Source: Lutispora sp003527145 (lineage in GTDB: Bacteria; Bacillota; Clostridia; Lutisporales; Lutisporaceae). Taken from it: DNA of 64,000 bases. The translations under genes and the position numbers were made by a program. The notes beneath the pieces were generated by a model. That model made no database searches. It saw nothing but the letters and a program-made list of their open reading frames with translations, and was not told where the DNA came from. The DNA lies in NCBI GenBank assembly GCA_029983695.1, contig JASBZB010000006.1:68897-132896 (forward strand). The letters are read 5' to 3'. Shown in pieces: positions 56,729 through 64,000 of this stretch (its first letter is position 1; every line of letters begins with the position of its first letter).

Positions 56729-58102
56729 ATGACTAAAGCAATAAACTTGACAGAGGGAAGTATTTTTAAAGCGCTTATCAAGCTTGCAATGCCTATCATA
56801 GGGACTTCATTCGTTCAAATGGCCTACAATATGACAGACATGATATGGATGGGCAGAGTCGGTGCTAAGGCAGTCGCCGCAGTGGGAACTGCAGGCTTTT
56901 TCACCTGGCTGGCAATGGCAATAATACTTATTCCGAAAATAGGCGCAGAGGTTGGTGTATCCCAGTCCATAGGAAGACGGGATGCAGATGGGGCCAAGAA
57001 GTATATAAAGCACAGCATACAGATGATCATTTTCCTTGCAATTCTATATGGCTCCTTGCTCATAATATTCAGGAAGCCCCTGATAGGATTCTATAAGCTG
57101 GGAGAAGCAAAAATAGTGAATGATGCTGTTACATACCTGGTCATCATATCAATGGGCATGGTATTTTATACCATTAATCCGGTTTTTACCGCCATATTCA
57201 ATGGATATGGAGACAGCAAAACTCCTTTTAATATAAATGTTATAGGCCTCGTAATGAACATGGTCCTGGATCCGCTGCTTATATTGGGTATAGGGCCTTT
57301 CCCAAGGCTTGAGGCTGCAGGTGCCGGAATAGCAACTGTAATAGCTCAAGTTACCGTAACTCTTGTATTCATTAGGGAAGCAAGAAAAAGACGGGAGCTT
57401 TTTTCAGGCCTTGATTTATTTAAAAAACCTGATATAGAACATATAAAGACTATTGTCAGGCTCGGATTTCCTGTTGCGCTCCAAAGCGGACTTTTTACCA
57501 TATTTGCCATGATAACTGCTAGGATAATTGCCCAGTGGGGTCCAATACCGATAGCAGTGCAAAAGGTAGGCTCACAAATAGAATCCATATCCTGGATGAC
57601 TGCCGGAGGGTTTCAATCTGCCATGAGTGCATTTATAGGACAAAATTATGGGGCCAAAAAGTGGGACAGGGTATTTAAAGGCTACTTCAGCGGGCTGGCC
57701 ATAGTATCCGTAATAGGCATATTTGCTACATGCCTTTTAATTTTCGGTGCCGGGCCTGTATTCTCTGTTTTTATTCCTGAAGAAGAAGCTATAAGGTATG
57801 GGATTGTTTATCTGAAAATACTGGGCCTTTCCCAATTATTCATGTGTATTGAGATAACAACGGCGGGAGCTTTCATAGGTCATGGAAAGACACTTCCGCC
57901 ATCCATCGTAGGAATATTATTTAATGCACTTAGAATTCCCGGTGCTCTGATACTTTCATCAACCTTTTTAGGCCTTGATGGAGTATGGTGGGCTATAAGC
58001 ATATCAAGCATACTCAAGGGTGTTGTTCTAAGCACATGGCATATTTTATTCCTAAAGGGGAATCCTAATACAAGACAATTTGGATTTTCCGATATCATGT
58101 AA
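56729..58102 (+). CDS. MATE-family multidrug/toxin efflux transporter (2)
   Basis: A 457-residue MATE protein with twelve membrane segments. Marks: MPIIGTSFVQMAYNMTDMIW in helix 1-2, AIFNGYGDSKTPFNINVIGL, and GPIPIAVQKVGSQIESISWM in the second half. It is not a close copy of the MATE gene at 52.8 kb. TTAGGGGG precedes the ATG. It follows the nucleotidase gene by 31 bases and precedes an esterase gene by 24 bases, suggesting a three-gene transcript. Substrate unknown. Confidence 0.92.
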   Translation: MTKAINLTEGSIFKALIKLAMPIIGTSFVQMAYNMTDMIWMGRVGAKAVAAVGTAGFFTWLAMAIILIPKIGAEVGVSQSIGRRDADGAKKYIKHSIQMIIFLAILYGSLLIIFRKPLIGFYKLGEAKIVNDAVTYLVIISMGMVFYTINPVFTAIFNGYGDSKTPFNINVIGLVMNMVLDPLLILGIGPFPRLEAAGAGIATVIAQVTVTLVFIREARKRRELFSGLDLFKKPDIEHIKTIVRLGFPVALQSGLFTIFAMITARIIAQWGPIPIAVQKVGSQIESISWMTAGGFQSAMSAFIGQNYGAKKWDRVFKGYFSGLAIVSVIGIFATCLLIFGAGPVFSVFIPEEEAIRYGIVYLKILGLSQLFMCIEITTAGAFIGHGKTLPPSIVGILFNALRIPGALILSSTFLGLDGVWWAISISSILKGVVLSTWHILFLKGNPNTRQFGFSDIM

Positions 58103-58126
58103 ATGTTGTTATCGCGGAGGAAGGAC

Positions 58127-58813
58127 ATGCAGCATAACAGGATAGGATACCTTGTGATTCATGGCTTCGGGGGCAGCAAATATGAGGTTGAACCTTTTAC
58201 AGACCATCTGATTGAAAAAAATTGTGAAGTCGCATGTCCCATGCTAAAAGGACATACAGGGAAAAGACGGGATATGAAAAATGCAACATATAAGGATTGG
58301 ATAGACTCAGCAGAGCAAGAGCTCCTAAAGCTTAAAGAAAGCTCTGATGAGATAGTGCTTATAGGCTTTTCCATGGGAGGACTAATAGCAGTAAATCTTG
58401 CATGCAAGCATCAGGTTAAAGCTGTAATAACCATTAATACACCCATATACTATTGGAATTTTAAAATAGTGCTGAATAATCTCATAGAAGATATCAAGAG
58501 TAAGAGCCTAAATAATTTTAATAGATATTTTTATGCAGGCATGAAGTCGCCTATAGCAGCAATGTATAACTTTCAATTATTGCTGGCGCAGACAAAGCCA
58601 AAAATAAATAAGATCCATTGCCCTTTTCTTATTATGCAGGCTGAAGATGATGACACTGTTAGAATAAGAAGTGTTGATTACATTTATAACAATTTACCCT
58701 CAGAGAATAAAAAAATAAAACTCTATAATAAAGGAGGACATCTGATACTCAGAAGCCCAACAGCAAATCAGGTTATTGCAGATATTAATGCATTTCTGTA
58801 TTCCTTGCCCTAA
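58127..58813 (+). CDS. Alpha/beta hydrolase, carboxylesterase (Est30-like)
   Basis: A 228-residue cytoplasmic esterase. It has YLVIHGFGGSKYEVEPF (oxyanion-hole HGFGG), the nucleophile elbow IGFSMGGLIA, the acid QAEDDDTVRIRS and the base GGHLILRS. This order and length match the small monoacylglycerol-lipase/Est30 group acting on short to medium acyl esters. ATG 58127 follows GCGGAGGAAGG; the frame extends 8 codons further without a site. Probably in one transcript with the MATE gene. Confidence 0.9.
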   Translation: MQHNRIGYLVIHGFGGSKYEVEPFTDHLIEKNCEVACPMLKGHTGKRRDMKNATYKDWIDSAEQELLKLKESSDEIVLIGFSMGGLIAVNLACKHQVKAVITINTPIYYWNFKIVLNNLIEDIKSKSLNNFNRYFYAGMKSPIAAMYNFQLLLAQTKPKINKIHCPFLIMQAEDDDTVRIRSVDYIYNNLPSENKKIKLYNKGGHLILRSPTANQVIADINAFLYSLP

Positions 58814-58909
58814 GCGGATAAAGCCATTTTAAAACTATTTGCTATTGTTTTAATTATCTGAAAGGTATATAATAATTTATGGAAATGTTTGTAGCGGGAG
58901 GTCGTCAAG

Positions 58910-58966
58910 ATGAAAATATTAGCTATATCCAATGAAATATTTTGTGCGGCCTATAGCTATGCATAA
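58910..58966 (+). pseudogene. 18-codon start of a vanished gene
   Basis: MKILAISNEIFCAAYSYA after a perfect GCGGGAGG site. The first eight residues match the usual start of metallophosphoesterases (MKILAISDE). The frame stops at once and a terminator follows at 59001. It is most likely the leftover 5' end of a deleted gene; a functional tiny peptide cannot be excluded. Confidence 0.4.
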
Positions 58967-59000
58967 GTAGTTGATTTGAACTTTAATTTGTCTAATAATA

Positions 59001-59036
59001 AAGCCATAGGCATATGTATTGCCTATGGCTTTTGAT
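59001..59036 (+). terminator. Terminator
   Basis: AAGCCATAGGCA (59001-59012) pairs with TGCCTATGGCTT (59020-59031), followed by TTGATTTTG. It ends the short transcript carrying the 18-codon fragment. Confidence 0.88.
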
Positions 59037-59056
59037 TTTGTTGGGAGGCGGAATTT

Positions 59057-59980
59057 ATGACCAAGCAAATCAAGGCGGACCTGATGCTGCTCATGATCAC
59101 TGTTTTCTGGGGAGCATCTTATATGCTTACAAAGCTGGGACTTGGGGGGCTTGAGCCCTTCAATCTGACGGCAATACGATTTATGATCGCCTTTGTCATA
59201 GCTGCAGCGGTGTTTCATAAACAGATTTTGGGAGCGGATAAAAAAACAATAAAGTATGCTTTTATACTTGGGCTTATTTTGCTTGGTATGTTTATATCTA
59301 TGACATTCGGCTTAAAATATACCACTGCTTCCAACGCAGGCTTTTTAATAAGCCTGTCCGTGGTTTTGATACCCATTATCTCCTTTGTGTTCTTAAAGCA
59401 AAAGATTGAAAAAAGTGCCGCAGTTGGAGTATTCCTGGCGCTGATAGGTATTGCTTTGCTCACACTGGACGCACAATTCAAAATAAATATCGGGGATTTG
59501 CTCTGTATTTTATGTGCCGTGTTTTGCTCTATACATGTAATAGTTATAGGTATTTTTACCAAAAAAGTCGATTCTATCGCTCTGGGTGCTCTGCAGCTCG
59601 GATTTGCGGGTATTTTCAGTATGGTTATTTCCTTATTTACTGAAAATATGAAGCTCCCGGACACAGCTTTGTCATGGTTTTCTGTTCTAATGCTGAGCGT
59701 GTTTTGTACTGCCATAGGCTATATTGTACAGTCAGCGGCACAGCAGTATACAAGTGCCACGCATACAGGGCTTATCCTATCACTGGAGCCGGTCTTTTCT
59801 GCCGTACTGGCCTATATGTTTCTAGGAGAAATGCTTGCTCCCAGGGGATACGCAGGTGCAGCGATCTTGATGCTCAGCGTTTTAATTGCCGAATTGGATT
59901 TTAAGAATATGTTTAGAAGTAATAAAGCAGAAAACATATCTGAAGTGAAAATAGAGAATAGGACAGATGGGACCATATAG
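59057..59980 (+). CDS. EamA/DMT-family transporter
   Basis: A 307-residue protein with ten membrane helices in two EamA repeats. Repeat 1 begins LMLLMITVFWGASYMLTKLG, repeat 2 begins GDLLCILCAVFCSIHVIVIG, and the end LSLEPVFSAVLAYMFLGEML is the standard signature. Family members export amino acids or other metabolites; the substrate is not shown. TTGGGAGGCGG precedes the ATG. Monocistronic by appearance. Confidence 0.93.
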   Translation: MTKQIKADLMLLMITVFWGASYMLTKLGLGGLEPFNLTAIRFMIAFVIAAAVFHKQILGADKKTIKYAFILGLILLGMFISMTFGLKYTTASNAGFLISLSVVLIPIISFVFLKQKIEKSAAVGVFLALIGIALLTLDAQFKINIGDLLCILCAVFCSIHVIVIGIFTKKVDSIALGALQLGFAGIFSMVISLFTENMKLPDTALSWFSVLMLSVFCTAIGYIVQSAAQQYTSATHTGLILSLEPVFSAVLAYMFLGEMLAPRGYAGAAILMLSVLIAELDFKNMFRSNKAENISEVKIENRTDGTI

Positions 59981-60102
59981 CAGATACTCCCTATAGACTT
60001 CTTTTTCTTTGTCTTCCTTTAGTATAAATCGCAGGCCGGCAGAATTTATGCAATACTTTTTTTCTCAGCAATATTAAATATTTGATAAGAAGGTGTTTGA
60101 AG

Positions 60103-60546
60103 ATGGAATGGAAAGATATTTTCCCCTCAGGCAATCAACCGACGATGGATGAAATAGCAGAATATATCGGCGGTGAAGCAAAGCAATTATGGCAGTCACT
60201 TTTGGAGCATATGGATGCAGCATATAAGGTGAAGCCCAAGCTGACTTACAGCGTTTGCTCAGGAAAACCCGGCTGGAATATAAAGCTGCAAAAAAGCGGG
60301 GTATCCTTCGGTACATTGTATCCTGAAGAAGGCTCTTTCTCAGTTTTTATAGTTATAAGCTATAAACTTGAACCACTGATGGAATCTGTAGTTTCAAGAT
60401 TAAGTCCTGAAATTGCTGAAATGTATAGAAAAGCGGGAGATTATATGAAGACAGGCAAGTGGATGATGTTTCAAATTACAGATTCTGCAGGTCTGGAGGA
60501 TTATAAGCTTTTAGCAGAAGTAAAGATGCTGGGGAAAAATATATGA
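60103..60546 (+). CDS. DUF3788 family protein
   Basis: A 147-residue soluble protein that matches DUF3788 by pattern: LLEHMDAAYKVKPKLTYSVC, GWNIKLQKSGVSFGTLYPEE and FSVFIVISYKLEPLMESVVS, ending GKWMMFQITDSAGLEDYKLL. Members are thought to be small-molecule or nucleotide-binding alpha/beta proteins, with no proven role. ATG 60103 follows AAGAAGGTG; the upstream extension lacks a site. Confidence 0.8.
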   Translation: MEWKDIFPSGNQPTMDEIAEYIGGEAKQLWQSLLEHMDAAYKVKPKLTYSVCSGKPGWNIKLQKSGVSFGTLYPEEGSFSVFIVISYKLEPLMESVVSRLSPEIAEMYRKAGDYMKTGKWMMFQITDSAGLEDYKLLAEVKMLGKNI

Positions 60547-60685
60547 TATCGTGGCAAAGCGCAGATATCAAGATAAATTTTTTGTTAAGAGGCAGGAAGA
60601 AATCTCCTATCTCTTTTTCTATGGTATAATATGGTTAATACATATGAACGGTATAGTATAGACTAATAGTTATTGGAGGGATAAT

Positions 60686-61294
60686 ATGCCTGGGATTGAC
60701 CAACTTTTAGCGATTGACAAATCAGCCTTGGGCGAGGCATCAAAAACACTGCATGAAGAAGAATTACCGATACTTGTGGAGCTTCTTGGAGAAAAGGATG
60801 ATGATATCAGGTATAAAGCATTTTTACTGCTGCAGTATCGCTCGGCTTTATATGATGATGTTTATACGTTTTGGGAAAAATTTCGTGAAAAAATGAAAAG
60901 CAGCAACTCGTATCAAAGAAGCATAGGACTCATGCTAATAGCCGAGAATGCCAGATGGGACAAGCTGAACAAAATGGATGAGACCATTGATGACTATTTA
61001 GCTCTACTGAATGACGAAAAACCTATTACAGTTCGTCAATCCATTCAATCCTTAGCAAAGATAATTCCATATAAAAAACATTTGCTTGGCAAAATAGCAG
61101 ACAGGCTTATGAAGCTAGAAATCGATAGCATAAAGGAAACAATGAGGAAGCTTATATTGAAAGATATTATTGAAGTATTGATCATGATAAAAAAATATGA
61201 AAAACATGACGATATTGATGATTATATATTTAAAGCAATAACCGGAGGCTTGCTGGATAAAAAATCAGTAAAACTCATTGAAGCATTGATGTAG
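60686..61294 (+). CDS. HEAT-like repeat protein
   Basis: A 202-residue all-helical protein. Repeats of about 40 residues can be seen: LPILVELLGEKDDDIRYKAF, SYQRSIGLMLIAENARWDKL and LLNDEKPITVRQSIQSLAKI. This is a HEAT or Armadillo-like scaffold as in DNA-glycosylase AlkD relatives or in plain binding proteins; no catalytic Asp motif was recognised. TTGGAGGG precedes the ATG. It has its own promoter-like region (TATAAT near 60626) and a strong hairpin after it. Confidence 0.75.
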   Translation: MPGIDQLLAIDKSALGEASKTLHEEELPILVELLGEKDDDIRYKAFLLLQYRSALYDDVYTFWEKFREKMKSSNSYQRSIGLMLIAENARWDKLNKMDETIDDYLALLNDEKPITVRQSIQSLAKIIPYKKHLLGKIADRLMKLEIDSIKETMRKLILKDIIEVLIMIKKYEKHDDIDDYIFKAITGGLLDKKSVKLIEALM

Positions 61295-61337
61295 ATTGAA
61301 ACTGTGCGCTGGAATTTCCAGCACGCAGTTTCAATGA
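61294..61337 (+). terminator. Hairpin after the HEAT-like gene
   Basis: ATTGAAACTG and GCGCTGGAA pair with TTCCAGC and GCAGTTTCAAT in a long interrupted stem starting at the stop codon. No T run follows, so it may be Rho-dependent or a stability hairpin. Confidence 0.5.
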
Positions 61338-61373
61338 GGCTGGTGCTCTATAAAAAGCAAGCTGTGTACGGTA

Positions 61374-62015
61374 TTAAAGGAATATTAGAACGATAACGCT
61401 AAATAAATTGGCAATAAAATGTGATATTCCGCTAACCCAGGCATTATTTGATTTGTAAAATATAATTCCATACAAAATACTGTTTATAAATACAAAGAAA
61501 ATATCATATGCAACAATTAGAGCATTTCCTTCTCTAAGATGACCAAGTGCAAATAATACTGACGAAATGAGAAGAACAGGCATCATTGGAAGGGCTTTGC
61601 TTAACTGCTTTTGAAAGAATGCACGCCAGGCAATTTCTTCTCCTAAAGCAAGAAATGCAAGTTGAAATACTAATAATATGGATTTATCAAAGGATACGAA
61701 AATCCCAGTCCTTGAGACTACATGATCTATATACTCTGGTAGAAATAATTTTGAGATTAAAATGCTTACTGCATCCATAATTAATGGAAGGGCAACCCAA
61801 AACCAAATTTTCCTGTCTTTAAAATTAGCTCCAATTTGTTCCATATCAAGACAGCTGTCTCTAAAAGGCTGTTTTTCAATGAACTTAGTGACAAAGAAAA
61901 ATACTACTCCGATACAAACTGAAATTCCTGCAACATAAAAACCGAATAAATTTGACAAAGATACAACTGCCATTATTATGATTGCTGATAAAGGTATTTT
62001 TTTTATTTTTTCCAT
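61374..62015 (-). CDS. CPBP-family intramembrane metalloprotease
   Basis: A 213-residue membrane protein with about eight helices. The CPBP (Abi/CaaX) motif EExxxR is in FLALGEEIAWRAFFQKQLSK, followed by VLFALGHLREGNALI (first His) and SGISHFIANLFSVI (second His). Members are glutamic-type intramembrane proteases, related to Rce1, linked to bacteriocin immunity or signalling. TTTAAGCGGG lies before the ATG. It stands alone on the minus strand between unrelated genes. Confidence 0.9.
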   Translation of the reverse strand: MEKIKKIPLSAIIIMAVVSLSNLFGFYVAGISVCIGVVFFFVTKFIEKQPFRDSCLDMEQIGANFKDRKIWFWVALPLIMDAVSILISKLFLPEYIDHVVSRTGIFVSFDKSILLVFQLAFLALGEEIAWRAFFQKQLSKALPMMPVLLISSVLFALGHLREGNALIVAYDIFFVFINSILYGIIFYKSNNAWVSGISHFIANLFSVIVLIFL

Positions 62016-62213
62016 AGCATGTCCACCCGCTTAAATAAATTTTGCTGTACGTATCGTTTAAAATTAAGTTCAATACTTCATATACTATCATATTTTTTAA
62101 AAAGAACATATTAGAAGTACAAAAAACTTAGGCTTCTTATCAGTATGGTATAATATCCCTAGAATCATGATGGGTTTCTAAAACAATCATATAAATGTTT
62201 AGGAGGTATATAA

Positions 62214-62357
62214 ATGGAGGAGGGAATCATAGTGCAGCTTTTCAATGAGCAGGCTGCAGCAATCGATCCCAGCAAAATAGAATTGGAGGAAGGACCGGAA
62301 GGGCTATTTTATAGAAAGCAGCAAAGAGGGAGAAACTTTTTACCTCAAAGTGAGTAA
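62214..62357 (+). CDS. Small 47-residue protein or gene fragment
   Basis: ATG preceded by a strong TAGGAGGTATATAA. It reads MEEGIIVQLFNEQAAAIDPS, then an acidic stretch and a basic end (FYRKQQRGRNFLPQSE). I recognise no family. The stop lies 17 bases before the AraC gene start, so the two are likely co-transcribed. The natural start and abrupt basic end leave open both a real small protein and a truncated 5' gene end. Confidence 0.45.
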   Translation: MEEGIIVQLFNEQAAAIDPSKIELEEGPEGLFYRKQQRGRNFLPQSE

Positions 62358-62374
62358 AAAGTTGTGTGGTTAAT

Positions 62375-63244
62375 ATGAAACAAAACTTTCGTAATTTTAT
62401 AAAGAAAATACCTGATAGAATTCACTCTCAGACAAAAACTTTTATGAGTGAAAACATTGCCATATTCAAACCTGAAAAATATGTCATAGGTCAGAGCATG
62501 TGTATGGAAGATTACCATTTTATTATATTTCACTCTAAACCCCCTAAAGCAATAATCAATGGAAATATTTATAGCTTTAAGAAAGGGAGACTTATTTCTC
62601 TTGAGCCTGGGACAAGCATTACCGTATTGGTAAATGAAAAGAATAATACATGCAAATATATATCAATAAGTGCAAAAAAGGATTTTATGGATAGGCTTGG
62701 ACTTGAATCTTTCGGAGTCGAAAAACTTAAATTTGAGAAATTTGAGAACCAATATAACAACTACCTGCTGGATGCTATTAATAGTTTTGAACATGAGATA
62801 TTTGTCTATGGAAACGCTCCTGCCCTAATGCTTCAAAGTCTTGAAATTCAATTGGGTATTTTGCTGATCAGAAATTCTTTAGCTGATAATATTTTTTTGG
62901 ATGATAGAAATGAACTCTACGATGACTACATTAAGAAATCCATAGTATATATGCATAAGTATTATAGCGGCAACATCACCATAGATGATATATGCGGAGA
63001 GATATATCTAAGTCCGAGCCATTTTAAAAGAGCTTTTAAGAACAAAACCGGCAACACTCCTTATCAATTCTTGACTGAGATAAGAGTTGATAAGGCAAAA
63101 GAAATGTTAAAGAATAAAGAACGCACTATCCGCGAAGTTGCAAGGCTTTGTGGCTTCGTGAATTCAGGCAACCTATCTGCTGTTTTTAAAAAACATATAG
63201 GCATATCTCCATCGGAATATAGAAAGGTATATAGTGAAAAATAG
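62375..63244 (+). CDS. AraC-family transcriptional regulator
   Basis: A 289-residue regulator. The N-terminal part (about 1-160) is a cupin-like sensor. The C-terminal 100 residues form the double HTH: YYSGNITIDDICGEIYLSPS, HFKRAFKNKTGNTPYQFLTE, then TIREVARLCGFVNSGNLSAV and FKKHIGISPSEYRK. ATG 62375 is chosen over GTG 62366. Its ribosome site is weak, which would fit coupling to the 47-codon ORF upstream. Target unknown. Confidence 0.93.
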   Translation: MKQNFRNFIKKIPDRIHSQTKTFMSENIAIFKPEKYVIGQSMCMEDYHFIIFHSKPPKAIINGNIYSFKKGRLISLEPGTSITVLVNEKNNTCKYISISAKKDFMDRLGLESFGVEKLKFEKFENQYNNYLLDAINSFEHEIFVYGNAPALMLQSLEIQLGILLIRNSLADNIFLDDRNELYDDYIKKSIVYMHKYYSGNITIDDICGEIYLSPSHFKRAFKNKTGNTPYQFLTEIRVDKAKEMLKNKERTIREVARLCGFVNSGNLSAVFKKHIGISPSEYRKVYSEK

Positions 63245-63364
63245 TATATCAGCTATCAAACACAAGATACTTTTTGATAATAATTACGATACTTCTAAGG
63301 ATTTAATCCTTAGAAGTTTTTGTTAGTATTAGTTTATACATGAAGAGGAAAGGAGATGATCTGA

Positions 63365-64000
63365 ATGCTAAAGAAATTGATGATTTATACCCTTTGCATA
63401 GCAATGCTGCTATCAAATATCGCATATGCAGAAAACGCTGCGGAAAACACTCCTATTTCAACCAATAGCATTGAATTAAATGCTGCGTTCAAAGAAATGT
63501 TAAAAATACTCCCCTCTGTCAAAGCTGCCGATATACTCAGCCTTGCAAAAAACTATTACTCTATATCAAACACCAAGATTGAAGAGGCAGCAAAGAGTGA
63601 ATACAAGCGCATAGTGAATTGGACTCCAAACTTTAGCGGTACAAAAACCAATGCAAAGAAAGCTCAAGAAGCCTCCGACGCCGCAGCCCTCGCAGTCAGC
63701 TATACCAATGCCAAGAATTTTTATCTAGCAATGGCTAGTGCAGCATTTTCTTTAGATCCAAAAAGTGTCACAGGTGCAGGCAATTTTGCATCTGCAGCAG
63801 CATCCTATTATGATGATTTGGTCTTAGAGGGCAAAAAAGAAAAAAACATGGAGAAATACTATTTAGATGCCATAAAAATATATAATTATGGGCTTCAAAT
63901 ATCCATCAGGGACGGTAAATTCAGTAAAGATACCCTTTCTCTTTTGGTGAGCCTGGGGAATATATATTTGGACACAGGGAAAAAAGATAAAGCCTATACC
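63365..64000 (+). CDS. Secreted helical/TPR-like protein, 3' partial
   Basis: The frame is open to the window end, giving 212 residues. A signal peptide (LKKLMIYTLCIAMLLSNIAY, cut after AYA) is followed by helical repeats: ASDAAALAVSYTNAKNFYLA, AASYYDDLVLEGKKEKNMEK and LSLLVSLGNIYLDTGKKDKA, which look like TPR or TPR-related helices. GGAAAGGAGATGATCTGA precedes the ATG. The full length and function cannot be judged. Confidence 0.7.
   Translation, partial: MLKKLMIYTLCIAMLLSNIAYAENAAENTPISTNSIELNAAFKEMLKILPSVKAADILSLAKNYYSISNTKIEEAAKSEYKRIVNWTPNFSGTKTNAKKAQEASDAAALAVSYTNAKNFYLAMASAAFSLDPKSVTGAGNFASAAASYYDDLVLEGKKEKNMEKYYLDAIKIYNYGLQISIRDGKFSKDTLSLLVSLGNIYLDTGKKDKAYT

Noticed and set aside
52812..58102. 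The two MATE genes as a recent tandem duplication
   Set aside because: Their sequences differ along the whole length, they lie on opposite strands and belong to different subgroups by motif.

Overview
The window looks like chromosomal DNA of a low-GC, spore-forming Clostridia-type member of the Bacillota. The signs are TTG/GTG starts with strong AGGAGG ribosome sites, T-box and M-box leaders, an S-layer-homology protein, a DegS/DegU-like pair, Opp-type peptide transporters and promoters of sigma-K type. I see no rRNA, tRNA, CRISPR array, insertion sequence or prophage. Two damaged genes (a VOC remnant and a HepT-like toxin remnant) lie in the first 3.3 kb.

Layout. 1-3.4 kb: accessory genes (VOC, LysO-type exporter, GyrI-like, VanZ) and decayed genes. 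3.4-6.5 kb (minus): pepD-gltX. 6.6-10.5 kb: a membrane-tethered HTH protein, an M-box riboswitch with mgtE, and a transglutaminase/SLH surface protein. 10.6-14 kb (minus): ilvN-ilvC-ilvB behind an Ile-type T-box. 14-15.4 kb (minus): M23 peptidase plus bactofilin. 15.6-21.7 kb: YkuS, ThpR, YgiQ-type radical SAM, HutH, a DUF896 protein with a metal-binding tail, CheW and a secreted protein. 21.8-23.7 kb: a DegS-like kinase and a DegU-like regulator whose frame is broken at an A7 run. 23.7-24.4 kb: an unexplained small-ORF transcript with attenuator-like hairpins. 24.4-27.9 kb: AlbA-type regulator, TPR-HTH protein, flavin reductase. 28.1-30.6 kb: eight small genes, four of them related helical-hairpin membrane proteins, behind two near-identical sigma-K-type promoters. 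30.7-36.2 kb: CNNM transporter, a phenylacetate-CoA ligase behind a Phe-type T-box with two antiterminator/terminator modules, and an LTA-synthase-like protein.

36.4-50.2 kb is one catabolic locus. It holds a sigma-54 promoter, a complete oligopeptide ABC transporter (two ATPases, two permeases, a lipoprotein), an N-acyl-D-amino-acid deacylase, two tandem M19 dipeptidases, an M28-like peptidase and a sigma-54 activator at its end. I read it as uptake and breakdown of peptides that contain D-residues or are N-acylated, switched by its own activator. 50.4-64 kb is a mixed housekeeping and accessory stretch: bioB, DUF1836, hemolysin III, two MATE exporters, LysR, a nucleotidase-like enzyme, an esterase, an EamA transporter, DUF3788, a HEAT-like protein, a CPBP protease, AraC and a truncated secreted protein.

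The strongest leads for new biology are the small-membrane-protein array (28.1-30.6 kb), the attenuator-like small-ORF transcript (23.7-24.4 kb), the duplicated Phe T-box expression platform (33.6-33.95 kb) and the sigma-54 D-peptide locus with its non-canonical hydrolases. All family names are recalled from sequence patterns; no database search was run.
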